The notes below the pieces were generated by a model that was not told where the DNA came from, did not search any database, and was given only the letters and a program-made list of their open reading frames with translations. From Allolobophora icterica (Eukaryota; Annelida; Clitellata; Crassiclitellata; Lumbricidae), in NCBI GenBank assembly GCA_963556255.1, contig OY744605.1, positions 10,649,326-10,713,325 of the forward strand: a DNA stretch of 64,000 nt, given 5' to 3'. The position numbers were made by a program, and so were the translations under genes. Positions within the stretch are counted from its first letter, which is position 1, and each line of letters begins with the position of its first letter. Below, piece after piece: positions 51,280 to 63,900 of the stretch.

Positions 51280-54200
51280 TATGACTGAGCACTTAGTTTC
51301 CACATTGTGGCTTTTCACACTAACAAAAATGAAGCATTTAAGATAATGAATAATCGTGAAACATGTAGAGGAGAGTAATAAAATAAGTAAGTAAGCTATT
51401 CAGTAGTACTCGCACCACATGCGGTAACTTGCTCACGAAGGTGAACATGTGACTAGACGGTTTACTTCAGCAATCGTCAATTTGTAACATACAACATTGA
51501 ATGTGGATAACTTTTGGCAATTCTCTGCAAGTAATTTCCAGTGCAGATGGTTTTAGAGAAAATTTATCAATTGATCTGCACTATGGATATTTCAAACTCA
51601 AATTAAATTAACTAATTCTCACAATGGATTTTGCTTACAGAATTTTACATCAACTGATTTTTATTTAAGACAGTATTTGTGGTAATTAAACTGAAAATTT
51701 TCACTCTGGGGGACGCCAATGACACCTCTTACCAAATATTTAAGCATAAAAAATACAAAGAAAAAATGCATTTATACATTGATACATCCATCATTCATAT
51801 GAGCATTCCAGTTTTCCACGACATGGAAACATATTTTGATCAAGTAGACAACTTACATTTCAAGTCTGGCATAAATAATAAACAATGCAAAAGTAAAAAC
51901 TGAGATGCAGTGTGTTAGAATCATAATCCGTCAAAGACTAGATACGCTTTTTTATCTGCTTGTGAACGTTGGCCACTGGCCTTGGGCATCGCCAAGGCCA
52001 GTAGTAAACATCTCCTCACGGCCGGAGGTCTATTTGGATCTAGATGGAGTAAGCAGTTGCCTAGGGCACCACAATTCAAGGGAGCCATTTTCGCACAATT
52101 GTGTTTTATGATTTTGATTTTTTTCTATCCTTGTGTTTTATGATTTCGATTTGTTTCTATCCTTGTTTCAATGATAAGCAATTCTGCAAAGACTAAAGAA
52201 AGAAAAGTATAACTTACCGGGGTAAGCAAAAAACTTATTCTAGAAAAATTGCGATAAATTTATCACTTTCCACTATTGACAGAAACTGTTCAAACTCATT
52301 TATTTGATTACATAAACTACAAATATAGAAACAGGTCTATTGTGATTAGACTTGTTTTGCAAGAGTCAAGAAGTAATAAGGCCTTCAGATTTAGTGTTTT
52401 GTGGGGCTTAATTAAAAACTAAAAAGTTATTTTAATTAGGTGGGGTCAGGCTGCCAAAATATATACTTTGTCTGGGGTGTCACTAAGGCAAGGCCGGCCC
52501 TACATCGCACCGTCTCAGACACACAAGAAACTGGCATAAAATTTGATGAGACAAAATGGTCAAAATGCCACTGCATGACAAAATGGTTGAATTCACCACA
52601 AGACAAAATTCCACCACAGTTCTCAAATTCATAACTTCTATCTCCTGATAAAGTTATGACTAACTAGTTTTGCTTGGAGCAACCATCGACAGATGTTTTA
52701 TGCCTTGTGATAAAGCCAATATAGAAGCCTTGTAGATTAAATAAAGCATGCAAAGCATTCTTATAAAATACTTCAAAGCTCTTAACAATTCGTCATTGCA
52801 ATATTAGCAGCATTTTAAGCTACCAATGTAGCAATGATCATGTTAATACGGTTATTGTTAACTACGAAAAACCGCTGTTAATGCATTAAAAGTCAAAACT
52901 TTTAGAAAGCTTTGTGTCCCGATTCCAGATCGCTGCAAAGTACACCGCTCCTAAACCTTGTCTATTATCACTTCTCACTACTAATCTGACTAAGTAAGTG
53001 ACTATATTCTTTATTATACCAATTGCATAACCGCACTTTGGCTTACATGTTTACAACGGTAAATATTGTGCTAATTTATGAATTCACCTCAAAAGCCTGG
53101 GCAGCTGGAAATATATATTTTTAATATCTTGAACTATAGACGCAAATCTGAAAGATGCTTTGCTTAGGAAAAATACTAATTAAAACCTAGATAGTAGTTC
53201 CACGCATATGGTCAGCATTAGGTGGATTCTAACCTAGGATAAAGCAATTCACCCTGCCCCACAGTTTTCTTCTTGGCATTGACGCCTCACTGGTATGTTA
53301 AGTACCGGTACCTTAGCAATAACATAACAAGGGTTTGAAGTGGCTCAGAAGACGTGTAGTCTGTGTTAGAACCACTGCAAGTTAATCTGCAATGCTTAAT
53401 AGCCTCTCGCCTAACTTCCTGGTGAAAGCTGATAGTGTCCACTGAGACAGTACTATCATCTGTTCGAGTAATTTCCATTTTCACACTAGAATACATTACA
53501 ATACATCACTCCAGTAAGAGTACTTGAACTCACGGTGTTCTCGTCAATAAATATTGATATTTCCCCCACATCAAACAACCGTGTCAGTAACAACCACATG
53601 TTACGCCTTTCGATTTTCAGAAAAGCCCAATCGTTTACATCACCAAGTAAACAAAAGACAGTTAAGTCTTCTGCATAACAAGTTTACAATGGTTTGACGC
53701 GTTAAAGGCATTTTACACAATAAAAAAATTCACAAGTGGCATAAAAGCCAACTTGAAACATTCCTACAGAAAATGATGACTCATTAATGACAGCGTGTCA
53801 GTTGTTGGCGACAGTTTAATGACACAGTTCTAAATGTAAGGCAGTCAGTCTACTGTCACGTAGTAAAACCATCTCCACCAGTCGAGTACTTTTCGTGTAT
53901 CGAAAAATTCGCAAACAAAGCAGTTGTGGCAGGTCATGGAAGATGATGAGCCATTGTTCGTAAAGTGTACATCTTAAAAAAACTTTGCATAAATAGTTAC
54001 ACGCTATTCGTTCACTTTGACAGATCACAATAATAACCATATACAAAAAACATCTAATCACCGTTATCAAGACTTCAAATGTATCACGCTTTGATCTCTA
54101 AAACAGTTTAGGCAGACAAATGTTCGACTCAAAACATACGACTACATCAATGACGAAATGATGAATAACAAAACGCTGAAACTTTCAGAAGAATGGAAGA

Positions 54201-54900
54201 CAAGAGCACAAAGCATTATTCAAATGAATGTTTAATACTTAATGACAAAGCTACTGTTAACAGATACCCAGCTGCAAGGGTATTTAAGCAGGAAAGGATC
54301 ATGGGTGGATCTGGAAGTTTCCAAGGGCAATTTCGACCGAGTTAGGTCTGGGCAAAGCTTCATTTCTATAGCTAAAGAATAACTCCGGGCTCTTGTGAAT
54401 TTCAGTTATGTAGAATCTCGGATTATTGTTCCAACAGCTGAAAGGTTTTAAATATTTGTGAAATTTTAGCTGGAGGTGGTAAAAATTTAGGATACGAAAT
54501 AGCCATTAAGTTTAATAGTGTAAACTGGCCAAGAGTCGACTACTACAGTTTCTGTTTATGGGTCCTTAGAGTCTAGGCGATTATTGTTCCCCATTGGGTT
54601 TTGGGTGGACCTCGGCCTCAACGATTTCAGACTGTATCTTTTGCATAATTTCTTGGGATGGAGGAATTCACCAGATCCAACCTTGCACCGGATAGAAATT
54701 CAGACTTAAAAAATTAAATTTAATAAAATTGACCGGATTTCTTGTAAAATATTATAAAAAAGACTATGCAACTAATCCTTACAATTTACAACCGCTTTGT
54801 ACAACTCGTATAAAGAAAGAAAAAAAATGAAAGAACTCAACCAAAAAAAAACATTTACACCCCAGATATGTGACCTCACCCGAAACATAATTTAACACCG
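51280..54900. other. Long AT-rich stretch without a recognised gene
   Basis: Short frames on both strands show no domain. A relic related to 34630-34830 is interrupted around 52030-52500 (AAGCAGTTGCCTAGGGCACC, then TATACTTTGTCTGGGGTGTC). Part of the right end could be profilin 3' UTR. Confidence 0.35.
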
Positions 54901-54902
54901 GA

Positions 54903-54908
54903 TTTATT
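54903..54908 (-). terminator. Possible polyadenylation signal for the profilin gene
   Basis: AATAAA on the minus strand, about 755 nt after the profilin stop codon. Other AT-rich hexamers exist, so the choice is tentative. Confidence 0.25.
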
Positions 54909-55662
54909 CAACTACTTGTACAATAAACAAAAACATTTAAATTGAATACTCTGCAAAACTTAACACCAGAATTAATCCAATAATGACACAAATCTTGACT
55001 TTGTTCCTTCAGAAAACCGGTAAAATCAGAAGTATTGCAAACTGCTGTTTTGTCAGAATGGGGCACTTGACTTAAGGACTGATTCCAAATCAAGCAAGAT
55101 ACTTTGTTGTAAACCAATACATGGCACAAGTCCACAGACCTCTTCGACAGACATTAGCGCCACTGTCATCAAGGCTGTCTGGGAAATATCTGAGACTTCA
55201 CGGCAAACGTCCGTGAACCTATCTATGCCCGTTTCAAAGACGACACTAAACATATTCAACACTCCTCAAAGCATGACAGTATGCACAAGTAAGTGATTCT
55301 GTTCAACACGGACATCGAATAAGTTTCACACGCAACGGAAAAACAGTCATCAATGGTCCCTCGGCAAGTAATATAACATGAAAGCGCAAAGAATCATCAC
55401 AACACAAAACAGTCTACAAACTTCTCGCAGAAGAGCTTATTTAAAAAACCAATACTCGACTCGAGTAAACACTATAAGCGCCATGGTTCGCAAACGTCGT
55501 TTAAACGAAATGGTCCACGTTTTGTTCAGAAAAACGATGCAGTCTTTAGTGGCAAGTTCCTCAGGTTGAAGACATTGGTGGCCACTCCATGCCAAAATGT
55601 TTTCACCGACACAGAAGCAACACAGACAAACAGACACACTGACAACACATTTACAACGTGTG

Positions 55663-55905
55663 TCAGTAGTTTTTTGCCGACAGCTTGCTGCAGAGTCCCC
55701 TAACGAACACAACAAGCTCATCCACCTTGTCTTTCCTTCCTTCCGTCTCTACGATAATGTACATCGTCTTCGAAGGGCAGACGATCAGATACTTTGCTCC
55801 GTTGAATGCCACGAGATGCTTCCCGTCATGTTGACGGATCACGTACGTTCGATCATCGAGGCGGACTTTCTCCGGATCCTTTTTGCAGAAGATGTCGTTC
55901 AGTGA
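55663..55905 (-). CDS. Profilin-like terminal exon
   Basis: The acceptor TTTTTTAAACAG opens at TCACTGAACGAC, phase 0. It encodes 80 residues from [20 protein letters not shown] to [10 protein letters not shown], then TGA. It contains the profilin C-terminal sheet and helix. Confidence 0.78.
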   Translation of the reverse strand, partial: SLNDIFCKKDPEKVRLDDRTYVIRQHDGKHLVAFNGAKYLIVCPSKTMYIIVETEGRKDKVDELVVFVRGLCSKLSAKNY

Positions 55906-56476
55906 CTGTTTAAAAAACATGCACAGATTTAGAATGATTCTAAGAAGTACACAGTAAACTAAGTGGGTCAAACGCACCATTATCACGTGGTAGGGTGCTC
56001 CATTGTTCGGCACAGTGGTCCGGTAAGTTAACCATGCCAGTAGGTTAGTTCTCAAGGTTCAAAACAATTTCATCGAATTAGCACCCACTTAAGGATTATC
56101 ATTTAACTTAAAAATCTGTTGTGTGGCAATGTGATCTGTTGTTGTGCAGCACAGTGCCACACAGTAGTGAACTTGGACCGTAACCTAACGATTGTGTGTT
56201 CAAGGCGGCTCAGAGGACTCTGCACGATAACCCTTAACAAGTCGTTCACACATGCTTGTTTTATGCCTTGATTCGGATTTGCAACCTATGGCATATTGTA
56301 TCAAGTGCAATAGATAAGATAAATAGGGAAAGTAAGATAAAATTTATAAGGAAATTTAGATAAATAAGGAAATTTTTGCCCTCTGCATAAATCCCAAAAA
56401 GACGCTCAACAAAACTCTAGACCATGCACAAAACGATACAAACACATACACAGTCATTGTATATTGTGTGACAGAC

Positions 56477-56507
<31 letters not shown>

Positions 56508-59500
56508 CACACACACACACATACACAAAGAAAGACATAGACACACACAGATACATGCACACAGATACACAAACAGATATAGAGACACATATCGATACAC
56601 ACACATAAACACACACAGATGCACGCACCCATGCACACAGAGAAAGGAATTCTTTATCTTCTGCTGGACTGTAAAGCAAAAGGTTGGGAGCTCAAGTCCC
56701 TGCAAGGGCAGAAATTTCTGCCCCAATGTCAACTCAGCTACAATGAGTACATTGACCGTATACTGTTGCTGAGAAGATGAGATGGTGGGGAGAGGACTGG
56801 TCACCCCTGCCTTCATATGCCAAGCATAAGAAAAGTGAAGTCGCTAATACTCCATACCCATGGCTGCCTCTAGCTGAAGAGATTGCTCTAAAGCTGCTAA
56901 AAAATATACCTTGTGGGCTTTCCATTTTAATTTTCTGTTCTACAGAGGTCACTCAGTGTTAAAGAGCTTTTGAAAAGGCCTACTTCAAAGAGGGAGGTCT
57001 CTTATGTCAAGCCATGTTAACGACACAAGACACAAAAAGAGTTTTTTATGTGGACCTTCATCTGAGCTATACTTAAGAAGGTTTAGAACGACTTCAAAGA
57101 CTTATCGAACTAATAAATCAATGAAACACAGCGAATTGATCAGGTAATCACTGATAGTAAACAGCCCGAAACTATGATAAGCTCAAATTCTAAAAGATAA
57201 CACCGTAGTTTAATCATTTGAGCAGACGACAAAGCATTCCAAGAAGCCGGTAGATCAGCAGTTAGGTCTTACTGCAGGACAAACTCTCAAGGACAAAATC
57301 AAAGTATTCATGGATGGATGGATGAATATCTAACCCTACATCATGCTTATAATTATTCACATCGGAATTCATTGAGTATTAAAGGCCGAACGTACTAAAG
57401 TCACGCGCCGCTATGCTTGCATCAGCTGTGGTTGGAAAAGCCAGTCATGATACGATGGCAAGCAACATGTCTAAGCCTAATGCAACGAGTCTAGACAAAT
57501 GCGAATAACCTGAGCGCGAGAAGAAGCCCCAGTTTATCACCTCGATTGATTTACTTGAAAGTAAACACTTGGTACCCCGAACTACAAGATTCTCACCCTC
57601 ATCAGTCAACTCTGGTCCAACAACAGACAAAGTGGGTACAGAAACAGGATAGACTACAATAGTACACAACTCCTCCCTCTCCTCCAATACTCCTCCTCCT
57701 CCATCATCGTCCTCTTTCTCATTCTCTATCAGTGTCCTCTTTAAATCCTCATCCTTTAACAGTTGCCTCCTTAAATCCTCTTCCTGCTCCTCCTCCATCA
57801 GCGCCCTCCTTAAATCCTCTTCCTTCAGCCTCCTCTATAAAACCATCCTCTCCATCAGCATCCTCTTTAATTCCTCCTCCTACACAAGCACCCTCTACAA
57901 ACTGTTAATTCAATATCCTCCTCTTTCAATCCTTCAGCTCATTCACAGTCCTCCTTATTCAAACAAATCCTCTATTCTCCTCACTACAACACCTGCAAAG
58001 TCAGGAGACGACAGCATACAACAGCAATCCAGACAACTCAACAACATCATGAAATACGACCGGAGTCTGCTCGGGTCATAAATCCAGAAAATCACCGGAA
58101 CACGCAGGCCACAAACTGCCCGCTTGCAAATTCGACAGTCAGACATTGCTGACCTCATTACAGGCATTCTCTGATCCAAAGTCCTATGACCGAACAACAG
58201 AGCCAAGTGAACCGCTCTGCATTTCTACATCATACAGTGCCAACATAGAGCACTTTTAATACATCCCAAAAGGTGCTATATAAATACTTATACATACACA
58301 CAGACATACATACATCCAACCATGGAAGTCTGAGGTGCTGACAACTTTTTTAACCCTTCCACCGGGAACTCATTAGCCAACTGGAGACAAATTACAAAAA
58401 CAGTCTTTAACAGAAGGACCCCTGCGTGTTCTATGGCACATAGTCGACATCAACGGCCCTGGCAGCCATAAGATATCTTTACACGCTAGATCCATCCATC
58501 CCAGACTTCCATCCATCCACCCACCCATCCATCCATTCATCCATACACCCATCCATCCATAAACCCATTCATCAATCCATCTATCCATCCATACACCCAT
58601 CCATCCATATATACAAATATGTACGCTTACAAACATATGCATTTAGACATGCTGCTACATACAAACCCACATGCCGTACATACATAAATGCATTATTATA
58701 ATGTATATATTATATAAATCATCATCATCATCATCATCTAGTTCTCTGGGTGCAAAGGGTGAGAATAAATCATTCCCATTTCTGTACAACCCCTCAGCAC
58801 TCGTGGATAAACTGGTGCTCTGCTCTTTAAAACATGGCTTATAAATGTGGAGTTCACGTGTACAGCTCTGATCAGAGTCCAAAATGCAAAGCACTGAGCA
58901 CCAGTGTTTGAACTCTGCTGTAGTGCTGAAAGACCGTAGCTTTACCAATAGGCCTGTCACCTAGCTTTACCAATTGGCCAGTCGCTAAATCCTAAGCAGA
59001 TCATATCAAAAATAAACACCGAAGAACAAGGCCCAGATTAAAATGCAGTCAGCAGAACAATTTTTAACAGTAACCTCATTCATAATCACGTGCGACCAGC
59101 TCAGCGTAACGACACACCCTCTACAATGAACGAGGGTAAATACAACTCTACGTTCTGATTGGCTGGAGTCATCATCATCATCATTGGTTGGACCGAAGGG
59201 CCGTTACGGACAGGCGCGAAACACTCTGGCTTCTGATTGGCTACACACATATAATTGGGTCAGCATGTTTCTGGGTTACACGCGTAAACAGAATTGGCGT
59301 TGGACTTCTGCGCTCTGTCCAAGGTCTTATTAAATAGCCTGTCGCTCCTGTGTCCTCGTGGTAGAGAACCATGTAAGTAGCTCTATACTAATCGATATGG
59401 CCTGTATCCCAGACCACGTCCTCATTTGCTAACCGGTCCACTTTTATCTAATTACTGATTGAGCGCTTGGAAACAAGCTGGTTCCCTGCTTATTGGTTTA

Positions 59501-60072
59501 CATCCTCCGAGAGAAACTGGCCCAGACGGCTCTGCAGTACAATATGGATGTAATATGGGAAATCCTCAATCCAGGACGACTAATCAACATCTGAACATCT
59601 GGGATCTGAAGGCCACTGGGTTGGCACTGATAATTGTCTCACTCAACACATTATTCCTCTGCTAGTAGCGCAGTGGTTAAACTGCTCATCCAAAGGTGTA
59701 GGATAAATCTCCAAATGTTTGAAAATCATCATCATCATCATCCCGTCGTCATCACCACCACCACCACCACCGTCGTCATCATCATCATCCCCTTAACATT
59801 GTAGTCAATGTCAGAACAGTAACATCATTAACAATCACTATCATCATCACCATCAACAACCAACAGGAAACAACAAATGCCACCCTACCTGAATCTCCGG
59901 CCCAGACAGAACAAAGTGGGATGTATTGGCCGACATAAACCCCTTCTTGGAGACCATGGCCGCCCTTCGAACCCCAAACGTCTCCTTTTTCTTCATGATG
60001 TGCTCGATCCAGTATGTCCAGGCATTGTTTGCACCCGGAATGGCGTTGTTGACTAGTAGTGTAAACATCTCT
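55663..60072 (-). CDS. Profilin-family gene (divergent), two coding exons
   Basis: Gene-level entry. 60068-59889 joined to 55905-55663 gives 140 codons and a TGA-terminated frame with a phase 0 junction (GAGATTCAG|TCACTGAAC). Profilins bind actin monomers, poly-proline and phosphoinositides. Visible profilin traits are an N-terminal helix with clustered aromatics (WTYWIEHIM), an [12 protein letters not shown] strand, a [20 protein letters not shown] hairpin, the YIIVETEG strand and a C-terminal amphipathic helix ending in Tyr ([14 protein letters not shown]). Length fits the family (about 126-140). Sequence is far from canonical profilins, so it may be a specialised paralogue. The family call rests on motif order only. 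Confidence 0.7.
56470..56530 (+). repeat. CAGA / CA microsatellite
   Basis: (CAGA)n followed by (CA)n, continuing as CA-rich sequence to about 56640. Confidence 0.9.
56640..56900 (+). mobile_element. SINE family 1, near full-length copy
   Basis: Degenerate head GGGAGCTCAAGTCCCTGCAA, then the body CAATGAGTACATTGACCGTA, GGGGAGAGGACTGGTCACCC and AAGAAAAGTGAAGTCGCTAA. Confidence 0.78.
58495..58620 (+). repeat. CATC-type microsatellite
   Basis: (CATC)n and CATACACC units over about 125 bp. Confidence 0.85.
59889..60072 (-). CDS. Profilin-like exon with start codon
   Basis: The first ATG (60068) lies just after a strong acceptor: a long C/T tract on the minus strand ending TTTGTTTAG|AGAGATG. A non-coding 5' exon therefore probably lies to the right. 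It encodes 60 residues including [19 protein letters not shown] and [19 protein letters not shown]. The donor is CAG|GTAGGG, phase 0. An antisense (TCC)n-like stretch makes the acceptor tract. Confidence 0.75.
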
Positions 60073-60184
60073 CTAAACAAACAACGACCAAAGTGAGCAA
60101 AAGAAGGAAGAGGAAGAAGAGGAGGAAAAGTAGGAGAAGGAAGAGGAGGAGTGTAATCAGCATCAATATTAGTAAGCAACTTGC

Positions 60185-60690
60185 ATACTTGTAAATGGCT
60201 TGCATATTACTAAACAGCTGGCATACTTATAAATGGCTGCGTACTGGTAAAAAGCCTGCATACTGGTAAGCTGCTAGCATACTGGTAAATAGCTTGCATA
60301 CTGGTAAACAGTTTGCATACTTGTAAATCGCTAGCATACTGGTAAACAGTTTGCATACTGGTAGACAGCCTGCATACTGGCAAACAGCTTGCATGCTGGA
60401 AAAGAGCTTGCATATTTTTATATGCAGCTTGCATACTGGTAAACAGCTTGCATAGTTATACACAGCTTGCATACTGGTAAACAGCTTCCGTAAGTGGTAA
60501 ACAGCTTGCATACTGGCAAACAGCTTGCATACTGGTAAACTGCTGCTATTTCTAAACAGCTTGCATACTGGTAAACTGCTTGCATACTGGTAAACAGTTT
60601 GCATATTGGTAAACAGCTTGCATACTGGTAAACAGCTAGTGTATTTCTAAACAGAGTGCATACTGGTAAGCACCTGGCATGCTGTAAAAA
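60185..60690 (+). repeat. 19-bp minisatellite, about 26 units
   Basis: The unit is AGCTTGCATACTGGTAAAC with variants (TAAATGG, GTAGACAG, ATTTCTAAACAG). The period of 19 is one more than a multiple of three, so every frame reads the same peptide in rotation, which explains the long QYASSLPVCKLF-type frames. It lies about 110 bp upstream of the profilin-like exon. Confidence 0.95.
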
Positions 60691-61554
60691 GTCCAACTAA
60701 CAACTGCATTGGAGACCACCAAACAGGCCGTCCTTAAAATGAGCCACTGACATCACCCACCACCCTTTTTAATTAGCCATCCACCCCAAACCCCAAAAAG
60801 CCCATAGTACATTAATGTCTCTTGTGTAAACAGGATGGCAAGTGAAATGGCTTTTACCCTACATGTGTTTACCATTAAAAAACCAATATCCGGTTGTTCA
60901 GTAACCCTCAACCCTGCCGCCCCAACACTAGTATCAACCCTTACTTGCACCCTCCAAGTCTTCTTAAAGCAGCAAAGTATATTTCTCAATTCAATGTTCT
61001 TAGATCCATCAATCCATCATGTGTATGCTTACATATCTAATTATTACACGTATATAAAAACATGAAACTGTATCTGAAGATAATCTATATACACAAACAC
61101 ACAAACAAACACATAAACACATAAACACACACATACGGCCTAGATAAAACTGGACCGGCAGCTGCTTAGGTCATCTTCAGCCACTCTTTATAGCATCCCA
61201 ACAGTGGTCCCAGACGAGGTCCTACGTGCTTCAGAGCAGGTCCTACGTGCTTCAGAGCACGCGCTCCTCAACCCTAGACCCTTGGCCTGGTTAATCGCAA
61301 GGTGGGAAACATAATGTTTTACTACCACAAAAACAACTTGGTCCAGCGAAGAAATTGAACACCGGCCGATATGTTTCAACGACGGGAGTTCCTACGCGGA
61401 CAACTTGAGCAATATCACTCGGTCCCAATAAAAACCAACATAAAGTTTTTTTATTGACATCAACTTTGCCCCTCCCTAACACTTTGTCCTACCCTAGCTC
61501 ACCTTAGACCCTTTGAGGATTTCTCCCAACCCAAAAAACCCTCTCACTCTCGTC

Positions 61555-61594
61555 GTCGTCGTTATCGCCTTCATCATTCTTCGCCACCGTCATT

Positions 61595-61633
<39 letters not shown>

Positions 61634-61772
61634 TCCACTGTCATCATCATCATCATCATCATCGTCGTCGTCGTCGTTACTACCACCACCACTCCCGCCG
61701 TCGTCGTCGTCATCATCATCATCACTACCACTGTCATCATTATCATCATCATTATCGTCGTCGTCGTTACTA
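61555..61772 (+). repeat. ATC/GTC trinucleotide microsatellite
   Basis: (ATC)n interrupted by GTC and ACC runs. Two MITE-flanking halves belong to one tract: it resumes after 62194. It encodes spurious poly-Asp, poly-His and poly-Met frames. Confidence 0.95.
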
Positions 61773-61773
61773 C

Positions 61774-62193
61774 TAGGGATTGACCGGAAACCGTTTCGGA
61801 TACTCGGTTCGGCCGGAAATCCCGTTTCCGGAAGTATTCGCCTCGGCAAATATTGTAGACGCAAATAGTTGCAAAAAATTTGTTTCTTTCAGAATTTTTT
61901 TTAATAAACTTACGTATATAAAATTATTAATGTTCAGCCTTAAAACAATTAAACATCCATTGAATTCAATTCCATTTTCTTGAAATGTATTAACTATTAA
62001 CGGATCCGAAAATGGCATCGCATATTGTAGCGCTAATTTAGGGCTAGCTACAACAACATGAAAATTTGAAAATGTGAAGCTTCGCATATGGAACAAATGG
62101 TACCGGTTCGTTTCCGGTTCGTTTCCGGCAAATAGTTCATCCAAATACTCGGTTCCGGTTTCCGGTGGAAAATCTCTTTCCGGTCAATCCCTA
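61774..62193 (-). mobile_element. hAT MITE, TAGGG family, copy 4 (variant ends)
   Basis: 420 bp with ends TAGGGATTGACCGGAAACCG and TTTCCGGTCAATCCCTA and a perfect duplication GTTACTAC at 61766-61773 and 62194-62201. The body matches copies 1-3 but the terminal repeat differs at four positions (GATTGA for GGTCCA). It is inserted in a trinucleotide tract. Confidence 0.92.
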
Positions 62194-62333
62194 GTTACTA
62201 CCATCACTCCCGTCGTCGTCAGCATCATCATCATTATCGTCACCACCACAACCACCACCACCACCTCATCATCGTCATCTTCATCATCATCATCGCCATC
62301 AACAACACCACCATCATCACCATCATCATCTCT
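62194..62333 (+). repeat. ATC/ACC trinucleotide tract, right half
   Basis: Continuation of the tract at 61555-61772 after the MITE. Confidence 0.9.
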
Positions 62334-63340
62334 AATTGTCCCAAATCCGAAAGATACATGATGCATCTTAGGGATGGCCTCCAGTTAAACAGAACTCCAA
62401 GGGCATATCCAGACGGGACCAGAGTTCCGCTGCATATGGACCGCCTACAAATTTATTGACATGATGGCATGTGAGAGATGGCTATTGACCCTGCAATATA
62501 ACGCGGTTATGTACAAGAATATACCAAAATGCAAGATTTTAAGGAAAAAGAAAAATAGGCACACCAAAACTATGCTATATAAATGAAATCTCTGATGAGT
62601 CACTCTTGAAGTGGTGCTATATAAATTTTCAATAACAAATTCAAACAGACAATATAAATGAGGACATAAAATCCCTTGGACTAACACTATCACGAGCAAT
62701 AAACATGAAAAATGACCAAGGACAATGGAGATAATTTATTCGTGCCCATCACCGCCAAACTGCTGGCATCAGGAACTGATGATGATGATGATGATATACC
62801 AATATATGCAAAGTGATTAAAATCCAACATTCGGTTGTTCATTAGCCCTCAACTATTACATTGCCCTACGCAAGCCACCTCTAGGTCGATTCAGTCTTCC
62901 ACTCCCCAGAGGGCAGCAGAAAAATTAGTGGATGCCTAACAGGCTGACAAGAAGTGTGTTCAACAAGATAATTTTACCGTCATGTTTCAATGTTTCAATG
63001 TAACTTACAGTGGTTTGTACAGTGAGCTTGTGAATAAACACAAATATATATTAAATGTAAAATAATAATATATATTCCTCTATTTTTCATGTACTTGAAA
63101 ATCTCTGTGATTATCAGTTAAAATAAATAAAAAACACTGGACAATGTAATATAGAGAAATGCAGTTAATTATTTAGAATGTAACACACTGTAATGTTACA
63201 CCATACAAAGTAGATGACTACAATACTTTATTACAAATTACAGTGTAATTATGTAACAGTGCACCAGTAATCCATTTTGGGGCCTTGTCATTTCAATTAT
63301 GCAGGAGCCCCAGGCCCAACCGTGCCCATAAATTAATTAT
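62334..63340. other. Unannotated stretch
   Basis: A LINE-tail-like phrase (GAGTCACTCTTGAAGTGGTG then CTATATAAATTTTC) lies at about 62590-62635. Otherwise nothing is recognised. Confidence 0.4.
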
Positions 63341-63347
63341 GAATTAC

Positions 63348-63348
63348 T

Positions 63349-63434
<86 letters not shown>
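63348..63434 (+). repeat. AAT microsatellite
   Basis: A pure (AAT)n run of about 85 bp, which encodes a spurious poly-Asn frame. Confidence 0.95.
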
Positions 63435-63809
63435 CAACTAATTATCCGGTATTCAGTATTCAGGCAAATTAATTTTTTAGGCATGGAACAGAACAGCACA
63501 CAATAAAAAAGTAATACAAAAATAATAATGACATGCCAAACAACGTTGTTGTTGTTGTTTTAAGTATAATTTAATATACTACTTGATTGATTTTTTATGC
63601 AAATTGTTTCCGGTTCAGCTCTAAGAAATTGTGAAACCAAAGCAGCCAATGTGCTTTGACACAATCATGGACACAATGGCCAGTCAGGCATTGGCAAGTA
63701 AATAACTTCTCATTCTCAATTTGCTTTCAACACGCTTTAAGATTTCACAAAGAATTTTTTTAAACTAATCTCACAAGAATAACATTGCACATAAATTCCA
63801 TTTACATTC

Positions 63810-63900
63810 ACTTTCGAAGGGAAAGGTCAGAGGGCGGAAAATATAGGTCAGAAGGCGGAGCATGAAGAGTGCGCATGCCGTGAATTGGGATGGTTACCCA
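63810..63900. promoter_or_regulatory. Possible promoter motif cluster
   Basis: GGTCAGAGGGCGGAAAATAT is followed by a near-repeat GGTCAGAAGGCGGAG, then TGCGCATGC (63870-63878), close to the NRF1 core. It lies upstream of the profilin-like gene on its strand and could be its start region, but no transcript evidence exists. Confidence 0.25.

Larger units (their letters stand above)
55906..59888. other. Profilin-like intron
   Basis: About 4 kb. It holds a CAGA/CA microsatellite (about 56470-56530), a SINE (about 56640-56900), a pyrimidine-rich CTCCTC stretch (about 57660-57910), a CATC microsatellite (about 58495-58620) and ATC runs. A minus frame at 57445-57798 is rich in Glu/Asp only because of the CTC/TCC repeats. 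Confidence 0.6.

Noticed and set aside
57445..57798. Glu/Asp-rich minus-strand frame as an extra exon
   Set aside because: Composition follows a CTC/TCC repeat. It lies in the profilin-like intron and has no phase-compatible splice pair or domain.
60210..60696. Array resembling CRISPR repeats or a repetitive protein
   Set aside because: Units are contiguous 19-mers without unique spacers, in a eukaryotic intergenic/intron setting, so it is a minisatellite.
61504..61864. Poly-Asp, poly-Met and poly-His open frames
   Set aside because: Translation of an ATC/GTC microsatellite; all frames and strands are open for the same reason.
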